From JASBTN01 sp965228805 (lineage in GTDB: Bacteria > Pseudomonadota > Alphaproteobacteria > Rhodobacterales > Rhodobacteraceae), in contig NZ_CBDDIE010000003.1 of the NCBI RefSeq assembly GCF_965228805.1, positions 1,178,001 through 1,242,000 of the forward strand: a stretch of 64,000 bases of DNA, read 5' to 3'. A model generated the notes under the pieces. It searched no databases. It was not told where the DNA came from and was given only the letters and a program-made list of their open reading frames with translations. The position numbers and the translations under genes were made by a program. The stretch's first letter is position 1. Each line of letters opens with the position of its first letter. Below are positions 34,245 to 41,294 of the stretch, piece after piece.

Positions 34245-35450
34245 TTAGAGGTTCTCGCCGAACCCGAAGTTTTCAGTCACGTAATCGATGTCCTTGTCGC
34301 CACGGCCCGACAGGTTGATCAGGATCGACTTGCCCGGGTTCTTGGGCGCCTCGCGCATGGCGAAGGCGACCGCATGGGCGCTTTCGAGCGCGGGGATGAT
34401 GCCTTCGTGACGCGACAGCGCGTAGAAAGCGGCCAGCGCTTCCTTGTCGTCGCAGGCAGAATAATTCGCCTTGCCGGTGCGGTAGAGGTGGGCGTGTTCC
34501 GGACCAACGCCCGGGTAATCCAGGCCCGAGGCAACCGTGTGCACCGGGGCGGGTTCGCCCTGTTCATCCTTCAGCACCATGGTGCGGAAGCCGTGGATGT
34601 CGCCATCTTCGCCGAAAGTGATCGTCGCGGCGTGTTCGCCCAGTTTCGACGAGGTGCCCATCGGCTCGACCCCGTGCAGCGACACGTCTTCGTCATCGAT
34701 GAAGCCCGAGAACAGGCCCATCGCGTTCGATCCCCCGCCGACACAGGCGGCGACCATGTCGGGCAGCTCGCCGGTCATTTCCAGGAACTGCTCGCGCGCC
34801 TCGACGCCGACCACGTGCTGGAAGTCGCGCACCATCATCGGGAAGGGGTGCGGGCCCACGACCGACCCGATCGCGAACAGCGCGGTGTCGGCCTGTTCGA
34901 TGTAGCTGCCGAAACAGCTGTCCACGGCCTCTTTCAGCGAGCGACCGCCGAAGCCCACAGGCACCACGGTGGCGCCCAGCAGCTTCATGCGGGTCACGTT
35001 CGGCGCTTCCTTGGCGATGTCGATCTCACCCATGTGGATCTCACATTCCAGACCGAAATAGGCCGCGGCAGTGGCCAGGGCCACGCCGTGCTGGCCGGCA
35101 CCGGTTTCCGCCATCAACTTCTTCTTGCCCATGAACTTGGCCAAGAGACCCTCGGCCATGCAGTGATTCAGCTTGTGGGCGCCGGTGTGGTTCAGGTCTT
35201 CACGCTTGGCATAGATGCGGGCGCCACCGACCAGATCGGACAGGTTCTTGAAATACGAAACCGGCGTCGGGCGGCCCTGGAAATGCTTGCGGATGTGGCG
35301 CAGCTCGGCGATGTAATCGGCCGATTTCGAGATGCGCTCATAGGCCTCGCGGATTTCCTTGAAATGCGGCTCCAGCGGCGGCGGCAGCATCGCGCCCCCG
35401 TAGTCGCCGAAATAGCCGTCCTTGTTCGGGGTGGATTTCAAATAGCCCAT
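34245..35450 (-). CDS. trpB: tryptophan synthase beta-subunit paralogue (stand-alone)
   Basis: 401 residues, PLP fold type II. The catalytic lysine is K93 in EDLNHTGAHKLNH; AETGAGQHGVA carries the catalytic Glu; the phosphate loop is GGGSNAMG; LSGRGDKD is at the C-terminus. Condenses indole and serine to tryptophan. Two things are odd: no trpA or trpF is adjacent, and several usually fixed segments differ (HKLNHCM instead of HKINN, GVALATA instead of GVATATA). This suggests a second TrpB beside the one in the trp operon. ATG 35450 preferred; the extension to 35546 lacks homology. Confidence 0.88.
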   Translation of the reverse strand: MGYLKSTPNKDGYFGDYGGAMLPPPLEPHFKEIREAYERISKSADYIAELRHIRKHFQGRPTPVSYFKNLSDLVGGARIYAKREDLNHTGAHKLNHCMAEGLLAKFMGKKKLMAETGAGQHGVALATAAAYFGLECEIHMGEIDIAKEAPNVTRMKLLGATVVPVGFGGRSLKEAVDSCFGSYIEQADTALFAIGSVVGPHPFPMMVRDFQHVVGVEAREQFLEMTGELPDMVAACVGGGSNAMGLFSGFIDDEDVSLHGVEPMGTSSKLGEHAATITFGEDGDIHGFRTMVLKDEQGEPAPVHTVASGLDYPGVGPEHAHLYRTGKANYSACDDKEALAAFYALSRHEGIIPALESAHAVAFAMREAPKNPGKSILINLSGRGDKDIDYVTENFGFGENL

Positions 35451-35698
35451 ACCGGTCAGTCCCTCTGCGTGTTCTTCCGGGCGATCTGACAGGGAATCCG
35501 CCCGAGGCTCAAGAGGAAAGTTTCGACCGCATGGACGGTTTTGCAAGAATCTTGCGCAAAACTTGACGTCGGGTCAGGTGGGTGACGGGGAAAAGCGCGG
35601 CAATCTTTTCCTTTGTGATCGCCCGTGTTGCCCCTAACCTGTCGCCGGTGGGGGCTCGGCGCATGGTGGGTCCCGGTTTTGCAACTCAGGAGTTTGAT

Positions 35699-36040
35699 AT
35701 GGGAAAACGTGACGATCTGATCGCCAAATATGCCGACGATCTGAAGAACAAATGCGGGATGAGCCCCGACATGGACCTGCTGACCAAGGTCACGATCGGC
35801 TGTGGTCCGGCGATCTACAATGACGACGCGTCGACCGTTGCCGCGACCCAGGAAGGGGAGCTGGAGACGGTCAAGAACAACTTCCTGATCAAGAAACTGG
35901 GGCTGAACGACGGGCCGCAGCTGATGGATGCGATCAACGCGGTGATCGAAACCTACGGCCGGTCCGAGCGCAACAAGTACCGCGCGGTGGTCTATTACAT
36001 GCTGGTCAAGCATTTCGGCAAGGAAGCCGTGTACGGCTGA
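35699..36040 (+). CDS. DUF2853 family protein
   Basis: 113 residues, cytosolic and helical, beginning MGKRDDLIAKYADDLKNKCG and ending in KYRAVVYYMLVKHFGKEAVYG, characteristic of the small DUF2853 family whose function is unknown. AGGAG six bases before the ATG at 35699 sets the start; the longer frame from 35582 is rejected. Divergent from trpB and followed by its own terminator. Confidence 0.88.
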   Translation: MGKRDDLIAKYADDLKNKCGMSPDMDLLTKVTIGCGPAIYNDDASTVAATQEGELETVKNNFLIKKLGLNDGPQLMDAINAVIETYGRSERNKYRAVVYYMLVKHFGKEAVYG

Positions 36041-36074
36041 TCCGGCTGGTTTGCCAGAAGTTCCAAGGAATTCA

Positions 36075-36104
36075 GGGGCGTGCGGGTTTCGCGCGCCCCT
36101 TTTG
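36075..36104 (+). terminator. rho-independent terminator of the DUF2853 gene
   Basis: GGGGCGTGCG / CGCGCGCCCC imperfect stem followed by TTTTGTTT, 35 bases after the stop. Confidence 0.8.
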
Positions 36105-36167
36105 TTTGGTTAATACGAGCTTTCCGATAACGTGCTGTATTTGAACGAATTTTGCGGGGAAACAGGC

Positions 36168-36196
36168 TTGCCCGACTCAGGTCTTTTGCCTAGCTT
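36168..36196 (+). promoter_or_regulatory. candidate promoter of the small RNA
   Basis: TTGCCC (36168-36173), a 17-base spacer and TAGCTT (36191-36196). The expected transcript start is about 36203. Identified by eye. Confidence 0.45.
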
Positions 36197-36202
36197 CTAG
36201 TT

Positions 36203-36305
36203 GAAGGCCAGGACGGTCGGACCCGAAATTTCAGAGACACGTGCGGTGCTGAGGGAGCACGTGGGGTGGAAGAAGGGGTCCGAGGGGTCGGACCCCTTCT
36301 TTTTT
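36203..36305 (+). ncRNA. candidate small RNA, about 100 nt
   Basis: It lies between an upstream gene that already has a terminator and genes on the opposite strand, so neither explains it. It contains a 7-bp hairpin CACGTGC (36238-36244) / GCACGTG (36257-36263) with a 12-base loop. It ends in a perfect 13-bp terminator stem (36271-36283 with 36288-36300) and a T-run. TCGGACCC at 36217-36224 repeats the 3' arm of that stem and could pair with its 5' arm. No open reading frame with a ribosome site is visible. Family unknown. Confidence 0.5.
36271..36305 (+). terminator. strong rho-independent terminator
   Basis: A 13-bp perfect stem, GGGG loop, followed by six T on the plus strand (36300-36305). 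On the minus strand the tail is a weaker TTCTTCC. Confidence 0.9.
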
Positions 36306-36307
36306 CT

Positions 36308-36385
36308 TCAGAACAGCGCCATGTACCAGATGGCGCCGAAGGCATAGGCCGCGATGGCAGCCACGATCACGCTGATAAGTCCCAT
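36308..36385 (-). CDS. 25-residue single-helix membrane peptide, DUF1761-like N-terminus
   Basis: The frame reads MGLISVIVAAIAAYAFGAIW then YMALF and stops. AGGGAG lies six bases before the ATG. The peptide matches the first helix of DUF1761 proteins, which usually continue after G-A-x-W-Y with four helices in total; here the frame stops at once and a terminator hairpin follows. It is therefore either a small-protein gene or a truncated remnant. It is 45 bases downstream of the EVE gene, at the end of the tsaD-gpsA-YciI-EVE series. Confidence 0.55.
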   Translation of the reverse strand: MGLISVIVAAIAAYAFGAIWYMALF

Positions 36386-36430
36386 GTTTCTCTCCCTGTT
36401 CGCGTTTTGCGAGGCAGTATGGGTCAGATC

Positions 36431-36850
36431 TCAGCCCTTGTCGCCTGCCAATTCCAGCACGACCTGCCATTCGGCTTCGGTCACGGGCTGCACCGACAGG
36501 CGAGAGTTGTTGACCAACACCATGTCGGCCAGGCGCGGGTCGTCCTTGCACATGGAGAGCGTGACGGGGGTGGGCAGGCTGCGCACCGCTTTGATGTCGA
36601 CGCAGTCCCAGCGTTCGTCATCGGTGGTCGAATCCTGGTGGCTTTCGGCAATGACCTCGACGATGCCGACGATCTCCTTCTCCTTCTGGGAATGATAGAA
36701 GAAGCCCAGGTCGCCCACTTTCATCGTGCGCATGTGGTTGCGCGCCTGGTAGTTGCGCACACCGTCCCATTCCTCGCCTTCGTCGCCCTTGGCGACCTGT
36801 TGGTCCCAGCTCCAGGTCGAGACTTCGGATTTGAACAGCCAGTAGGTCAT
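36431..36850 (-). CDS. EVE domain protein
   Basis: 139 residues beginning MTYWLFKSEVSTWSWDQQV, with WDGVRNYQARNHMRTMKVGD and FFYHS, the hallmark of EVE (PUA-like) domains. EVE proteins bind modified bases in RNA or DNA; the ligand here is unknown. ATG at 36850 overlaps the YciI gene stop (ATGA). Confidence 0.93.
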   Translation of the reverse strand: MTYWLFKSEVSTWSWDQQVAKGDEGEEWDGVRNYQARNHMRTMKVGDLGFFYHSQKEKEIVGIVEVIAESHQDSTTDDERWDCVDIKAVRSLPTPVTLSMCKDDPRLADMVLVNNSRLSVQPVTEAEWQVVLELAGDKG

Positions 36851-37116
36851 CCGATCACCCTCTTCCATTCCTCGATGCGCACATCGGCAAAAAGCCCGGC
36901 CTTCGCATAGGGGTCATTCGCCGCCCAGGCGTGGGCGTCGTCGACACTGTCCATGTCGAGGACCACCAGCGAGCCGTACATCTCGCCCTTGTCGTTCAGG
37001 AAGGGCCCGGCCTGCACGGCGCCGGTTTCCTTGAGGTAGGCGACATGGGCGTCACGGTTGGCCAGGCGGGTTTCCAGGGCTCCGGGCTTGTCGGTGCAGA
37101 TCACGGCGATGAGCAT
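36847..37116 (-). CDS. YciI family protein
   Basis: 89 residues with the YciI/YCII ferredoxin-like fold pattern: LIAVICTDKPG, R..H..YL, AGPF, SLVVLDMDSVDDAHAWAANDPYAKAGLF. The conserved His-Asp pair (R..A.VAYLK region and ANDPY) suggests a small enzyme, but no reaction is established for most members. It begins immediately after the gpsA stop and overlaps the EVE gene. Confidence 0.9.
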   Translation of the reverse strand: MLIAVICTDKPGALETRLANRDAHVAYLKETGAVQAGPFLNDKGEMYGSLVVLDMDSVDDAHAWAANDPYAKAGLFADVRIEEWKRVIG

Positions 37117-38058
37117 TCATTCCTCCTTCAAGGGACGGGAGAGCAGCATGTCCACCCCCTCCCGGATGGTGATGTGTTGGTCCAGAATGCCCACCACGAC
37201 ATTGGTGATCGGCATGTCGATTTCGGCCTCTTGGGCCAGATTAGAGACTGCTTTGGCGGTCCAGCGCCCCTCGACGGTGGTTCCCTCTGGGGGCGTTTCG
37301 CCGCGGCCCAGGGTCTGTCCGAAAGCATAGTTGCGGGATTTGGAGCTGGTGCAGGTCAGGGCCAGGTCGCCGAAACCCGAAAGCCCGGCGAGCGTTTCCG
37401 GCTGCGCGCCTTTCAGGGCGGCAAAGCGCTGCATCTCCGCAAAACCGCGGGTGATCAGCGCGGCGCGGGCGCTTTCGCCCAGGCCCGCGCCCATGGCGAG
37501 GCCGCAGGCGATGGCGATGACATTCTTCAGTGCGCCACCCAGTTCGACGCCCACCAGGTCGGTGGAACGATAGAGCCGCAGGTTGTCGGTGGACAGCTCC
37601 GCTTGCAGCGCCTCGCCATCCTCGACGGCCAGGGTCAGGGCGGTGGGCAGACCTGCGGCGATGTCGACGGCGAAGCTGGGACCGGACAGGATCGCGGGCG
37701 CGGCATCGGGTACGGTCTTTGCGATGATCTCGGCCGGGCCCAGCCCGGACTGCATATCCACGCCCTTGCAGGTCGCAACCAGCGTTCTGAGGTGAAATAG
37801 AGCCTTGTTCGTCGCCAGGAACCCGGCCAGTTGCTGCATTGGCGTCGCCAGCAGAAGGACGTCGGACTCTGCTGCTTGGGCAAGGTCCGAGGTCACGCGC
37901 AGACTGTCGGGAAAGGCATGGCCGGGCAGGCGGCGGGCGTTCTCGCGGCCCATATCGGCCACATCGCGGCCCCAGAGCGTGACCGGCCGCCCGTCGCGCG
38001 CCATGGAAATGGCCAGTGCGGTGCCGAAAGCCCCCGCGCCGAGGATCGAAATGCTCAT
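37117..38058 (-). CDS. gpsA: NAD(P)-dependent glycerol-3-phosphate dehydrogenase
   Basis: 313 residues. Rossmann motif SILGAGAFGTALA at the N-terminus; LSGPSFAVDIAAG and the catalytic-lysine region VELGGALKNVIAIACG. It reduces dihydroxyacetone phosphate to sn-glycerol 3-phosphate for phospholipid synthesis. The start overlaps the tsaD stop, and the alphaproteobacterial tsaD-gpsA-YciI order is conserved. Two copies of the repeated AWTAGAGMC motif are inside. Confidence 0.96.
   Translation of the reverse strand: MSISILGAGAFGTALAISMARDGRPVTLWGRDVADMGRENARRLPGHAFPDSLRVTSDLAQAAESDVLLLATPMQQLAGFLATNKALFHLRTLVATCKGVDMQSGLGPAEIIAKTVPDAAPAILSGPSFAVDIAAGLPTALTLAVEDGEALQAELSTDNLRLYRSTDLVGVELGGALKNVIAIACGLAMGAGLGESARAALITRGFAEMQRFAALKGAQPETLAGLSGFGDLALTCTSSKSRNYAFGQTLGRGETPPEGTTVEGRWTAKAVSNLAQEAEIDMPITNVVVGILDQHITIREGVDMLLSRPLKEE
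37238..37248 (+). repeat. oriented motif copy 9 (AGATTAGAGAC)
   Basis: Inside gpsA, antisense; continues TGCTTTGG. Confidence 0.55.
37794..37804 (+). repeat. oriented motif copy 10 (GAAATAGAGCC)
   Basis: Inside gpsA, antisense; continues TTGTTCG. Confidence 0.5.
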
Positions 38059-39152
38059 GCCTTAGCCCCTTTCTTGCCCGATCCAAGCATGGCCGGGGCG
38101 CTGCGGTCCAGGGGCCATCTGGGCCGCGCCGCCAGGTCGAACCCGTCGCGATGGCCGGTGCGAAACCGCTCGATCCCCGCCCAGGCGATCATCGCCGCGT
38201 TGTCGGTGCAGAGCGCGAGCGGTGGGGCCAGGAAACGGGTGTCGAACTCGGCGCAAACAGTCTCTAATGCGGCCCGAATGGCCTGATTTGCGGCGACGCC
38301 CCCGGCGACGGCCAGCACAGGTTCCGACGGTGCCAAACCCATATACTCACGCAGGGCGCGGCGGGATTTCTCGGCCAGCACATCCGTAACGGCGGCCTGG
38401 AACCCGGCGCAGAGGTCGGCGCGATCCACAACCCGCAGCCCACCATGTTCCGCCACCAACCGGTCGCGTTCACGCAGCAGCGCGGTTTTCAACCCGGAAA
38501 AGCTCATGTCGCAGCCGGGGCGGTCCAGCAGCGGGCGGGGGAATTTGAACCGTTTGGGGTTGCCCTCGCGCGCCTCGCGTTCCACGGACGGGCCGCCCGG
38601 TTGCGGCAGGCCCAGCAGCTTGGCGGTCTTGTCGAAAGCCTCCCCGGGGGCGTCGTCGATCGTGCCTCCCAGACGTGTGAACTCGTCCGGGCCCTTGGCG
38701 ATCAGGAACTGGCAATGGCCGCCCGAGACCAGCAGCATCAGGTAGGGAAATTCTGCCTGGTCGGTCAGGCGCGGGGTCAGGGCATGGCCCGCCAGGTGGT
38801 TCACGCCCACCAGCGGCAGGCCGGTTCCGGCGGCCAGCCCCTTGGCGCACATGACACCGGCCAGCACGCCGCCGATCAGACCCGGTCCGGCGGTGACGGC
38901 GATGGCATCAAGATCACCAAGACCAAGCCCGGCTTCGGCCAGCGCCTGTTCGACGCAGAGGTCCAGTTTTTCAGTATGCGCACGCGCGGCGATCTCGGGC
39001 ACGACACCGCCGAAAGCCTCGTGCAGCTCGGTCTGTCCGGCCACCACGTTGGACAGAAGCTCGGGCGCTTCGCCGACCACGTGGCGCACCACCGCGGCGC
39101 CGGTATCGTCGCAGGAGCTCTCAAGCCCCAGGATGGTTACGCTATCAGTCAT
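38055..39152 (-). CDS. tsaD: tRNA N6-adenosine threonylcarbamoyltransferase TsaD
   Basis: 365 residues of the Kae1/Qri7 family. ILGLESSCDDTGAAV at the N-terminus, metal-binding HLAGH (H119, H123), and nucleotide-binding glycine motifs SGGHCQF and FSGLKTALL. It transfers the threonylcarbamoyl group to A37 of tRNAs. The ATG at 39152 follows GGTGAG; an extension to 39191 is rejected. Divergent from hemD. Confidence 0.96.
   Translation of the reverse strand: MTDSVTILGLESSCDDTGAAVVRHVVGEAPELLSNVVAGQTELHEAFGGVVPEIAARAHTEKLDLCVEQALAEAGLGLGDLDAIAVTAGPGLIGGVLAGVMCAKGLAAGTGLPLVGVNHLAGHALTPRLTDQAEFPYLMLLVSGGHCQFLIAKGPDEFTRLGGTIDDAPGEAFDKTAKLLGLPQPGGPSVEREAREGNPKRFKFPRPLLDRPGCDMSFSGLKTALLRERDRLVAEHGGLRVVDRADLCAGFQAAVTDVLAEKSRRALREYMGLAPSEPVLAVAGGVAANQAIRAALETVCAEFDTRFLAPPLALCTDNAAMIAWAGIERFRTGHRDGFDLAARPRWPLDRSAPAMLGSGKKGAKA
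38260..38270 (-). repeat. oriented motif copy 11 (minus strand, GCATTAGAGAC)
   Basis: Inside tsaD, sense to the gene; continues TGTTTGCGC. The only copy in the opposite orientation. Confidence 0.55.
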
Positions 39153-39223
39153 CTCACCGCCATTGCGCAAAGGGTTCTGCCGGGGTAACACCTGAGGGTG
39201 TTTCAGACAATCCCGCCAGTTTC

Positions 39224-39925
39224 ATGAGCCAACCGATCCTTCTTCTGACCCGACCCGAGGCGCAGTCGCGCCGCGTGTTGGCGGATGTGCAGGACGCGAT
39301 GGGCGAGGAAATCGCCTGTCTGATCTCCCCTGTGCTTGAGATCGAAAAGCGTGATGTCGGTGTCAAGCTGGACGGTTATGCCGGGCTGATCCTGACCTCG
39401 GTCAATGGAGTGGCGGCGGCCCCCGACCTGGTGGGGCGCCGGGTGCATTGCGTCGGTGCGCGCACCGGCGAGGCCGCGCGCGAACGGGGCGCAGACGTGG
39501 GGGTTGTCGCGCTGGACGCGGCGCGGTTGGTGGAGCGGATCCTGGAAACCGGCGCGCCTGCGCCTCTGCTGCATCTGCGGGGCGAACATGCGCGGGGCGA
39601 GATCGCGCAGACGCTCAGCTCGACCGGGATCGAGACGCATGAGGCGGTGGTCTATGCGCAGGACGCCGTTGACATGACCCGCGATGCGATCCGGCTGATC
39701 GAAGGGGACGGCCCCCTGGTTCTTCCCCTTTATTCGCCGCGCTCTGCCCGGTTGGTTGGAAAGGCGGCGCGTCCGGGGGCGAAGGTGCATGTCATTGCCT
39801 TGTCCGAGGCGGTGGCGCAGGAATATGCGTCGGTGACCGGGCGGGATGCCGAAATCTGCGCCAGCCCCGAGGGGCACGTCATGATTGAGCGGATTGCCGC
39901 AGCCTTGCGTGGCGAGATTGCTTGA
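39224..39925 (+). CDS. hemD: uroporphyrinogen-III synthase
   Basis: 233 residues with the loose HemD fold: LLLTRPEAQSRRVLADV at the start, LILTSVNGVAA, VGARTGEAARERG, and LPLYSPRSARLV near residue 170. It closes hydroxymethylbilane with ring-D inversion in tetrapyrrole synthesis. Followed by the mitofilin-like and HemY-like genes, the normal order. hemC, often upstream in other alphaproteobacteria, is absent: only 71 bases separate tsaD and hemD. Confidence 0.9.
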   Translation: MSQPILLLTRPEAQSRRVLADVQDAMGEEIACLISPVLEIEKRDVGVKLDGYAGLILTSVNGVAAAPDLVGRRVHCVGARTGEAARERGADVGVVALDAARLVERILETGAPAPLLHLRGEHARGEIAQTLSSTGIETHEAVVYAQDAVDMTRDAIRLIEGDGPLVLPLYSPRSARLVGKAARPGAKVHVIALSEAVAQEYASVTGRDAEICASPEGHVMIERIAAALRGEIA

Positions 39926-40003
39926 GGCCCCACGGGCGCACATATAGGGTTGAGAACCGAGGGCGGCCGATGTCGCCGGGAAGATTCGAGAGGTTTCAAA
40001 CAC

Positions 40004-41284
40004 GTGGCCAAGTCCCCGAAAACCCCGAAGGAAGAGGTGCAGGAACCGGTAGAGGAAGCCGTGATCCTGGAAGAAACCACCCCCGAGGAGGCGCCGCAGG
40101 AGGCGGCGCCTGATACGGTGGAAGAGGTCTCGGAGCCCGAAGTCGACGAAGACGGTGGTGTAGCCGAGGCGGAAACTGTCGAAGATTTGCCTGAAGTTGT
40201 TCTGAGCGAAGAGGACCGCGTCGAGGTGGAAGATGCCGACGCCGAACCCATCGAGGACACGCCGGAAGACGCACTCGCCGACGAGGCACCCGAACCTGCC
40301 GTTGGTCCACCCGCGGACCCGACCCCGATCGCCGCCGAGCCTGCCCCGCGCCGGGGTGGTTTCGCACCGATGGTTCTGGGCGGTGTGATCGCTGCCGGGC
40401 TGGGCTTTGTCGGCGCGCAATATCCGGATCAGTGGCCTTTTCCCGAAGCGGCCGAACAGCCGAACCCGCTGGCCGCGCAGGTCGAGGCGCAGGCGGCGCG
40501 TCTGGACGCGATAGATGCGGCCAACGCGGAAGCCGCGGCGCAGATTTCTGCACTGCAGGGTGACAATGCGGTGGCGCAGCTGACCGAAACGCTGGCCGGT
40601 GTAACCGCCTCTCTGGCTGATCTGGATGACCGCCTGACCGCTGTGGAAAAGCTGCCCACCGGCGACGGAACTGAGGCGGCCGAGGCGGCAGCCGCCGCCT
40701 ATCAGCGCGAGCTGACCGAGCTGCGCGCGATGTTCGAAGCGGAACTGGCCAAGGTCAGTGCGGTACAGGAGGACGCCCAGGCGCTGTCGGCCAATGCCGC
40801 GACCCGGGCTGCTCTTGCCGGTGTTATGGCCGCGCTGGACAGCGGTGCGCCGTTCGCCGATTCCGCGGCGGAGTTGACCGAAGTTATGGGCGCCCCTCTG
40901 CCCGATCCGCTGCCCGCCATGGCCGCCGATGGTGTGCCGACCCTGGCTGCGCTCCAAGAAAGTTTTCCGGAGGCGGCCCGCGCAGCGCTCGACATCGCCA
41001 TCCAGGCGGCGGTCGAGGATGGCTCGATGAGCCGCACCCAGGCCTTCCTGCGCACGCAACTTGGCGTGCGCTCCTTGGAGCCCAAGGAGGGCGACGATGC
41101 CGACGCGGTGCTGTCGCGCGCCGAAGAGGCGCTGCGCCATGGTCAGATTGCCGTGGCGCTGAGCGAGCTTTCCAGCCTGCCCGACCCCGCGCAACCGGCG
41201 CTGGCCGATTGGATTTCCACTGCCCAGGCCCGCGCGGCGGCCCTGGATGCGGGCCAGGCGCTCGCCACCCAACTGAACAAGTGA
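40004..41284 (+). CDS. mitofilin-like (COG4223) inner-membrane protein
   Basis: 426 residues. The first ~115 residues are strongly acidic and Pro/Glu/Val-rich, followed by one transmembrane helix (about 119-138) and a periplasmic Ala-rich coiled coil (about 150-280) with a C-terminal mitofilin-type domain (from SAAELTEVMGAPLPDP). Alphaproteobacterial relatives of mitochondrial Mic60 shape intracytoplasmic or inner membranes. GTG at 40004 (MAKSPKTPKE) is ten bases after GAGAGG and gives the usual start; 39950 is an alternative. It is between hemD and HemY. Confidence 0.85.
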   Translation: MAKSPKTPKEEVQEPVEEAVILEETTPEEAPQEAAPDTVEEVSEPEVDEDGGVAEAETVEDLPEVVLSEEDRVEVEDADAEPIEDTPEDALADEAPEPAVGPPADPTPIAAEPAPRRGGFAPMVLGGVIAAGLGFVGAQYPDQWPFPEAAEQPNPLAAQVEAQAARLDAIDAANAEAAAQISALQGDNAVAQLTETLAGVTASLADLDDRLTAVEKLPTGDGTEAAEAAAAAYQRELTELRAMFEAELAKVSAVQEDAQALSANAATRAALAGVMAALDSGAPFADSAAELTEVMGAPLPDPLPAMAADGVPTLAALQESFPEAARAALDIAIQAAVEDGSMSRTQAFLRTQLGVRSLEPKEGDDADAVLSRAEEALRHGQIAVALSELSSLPDPAQPALADWISTAQARAAALDAGQALATQLNK

Positions 41285-41294
41285 GGTAACGACG

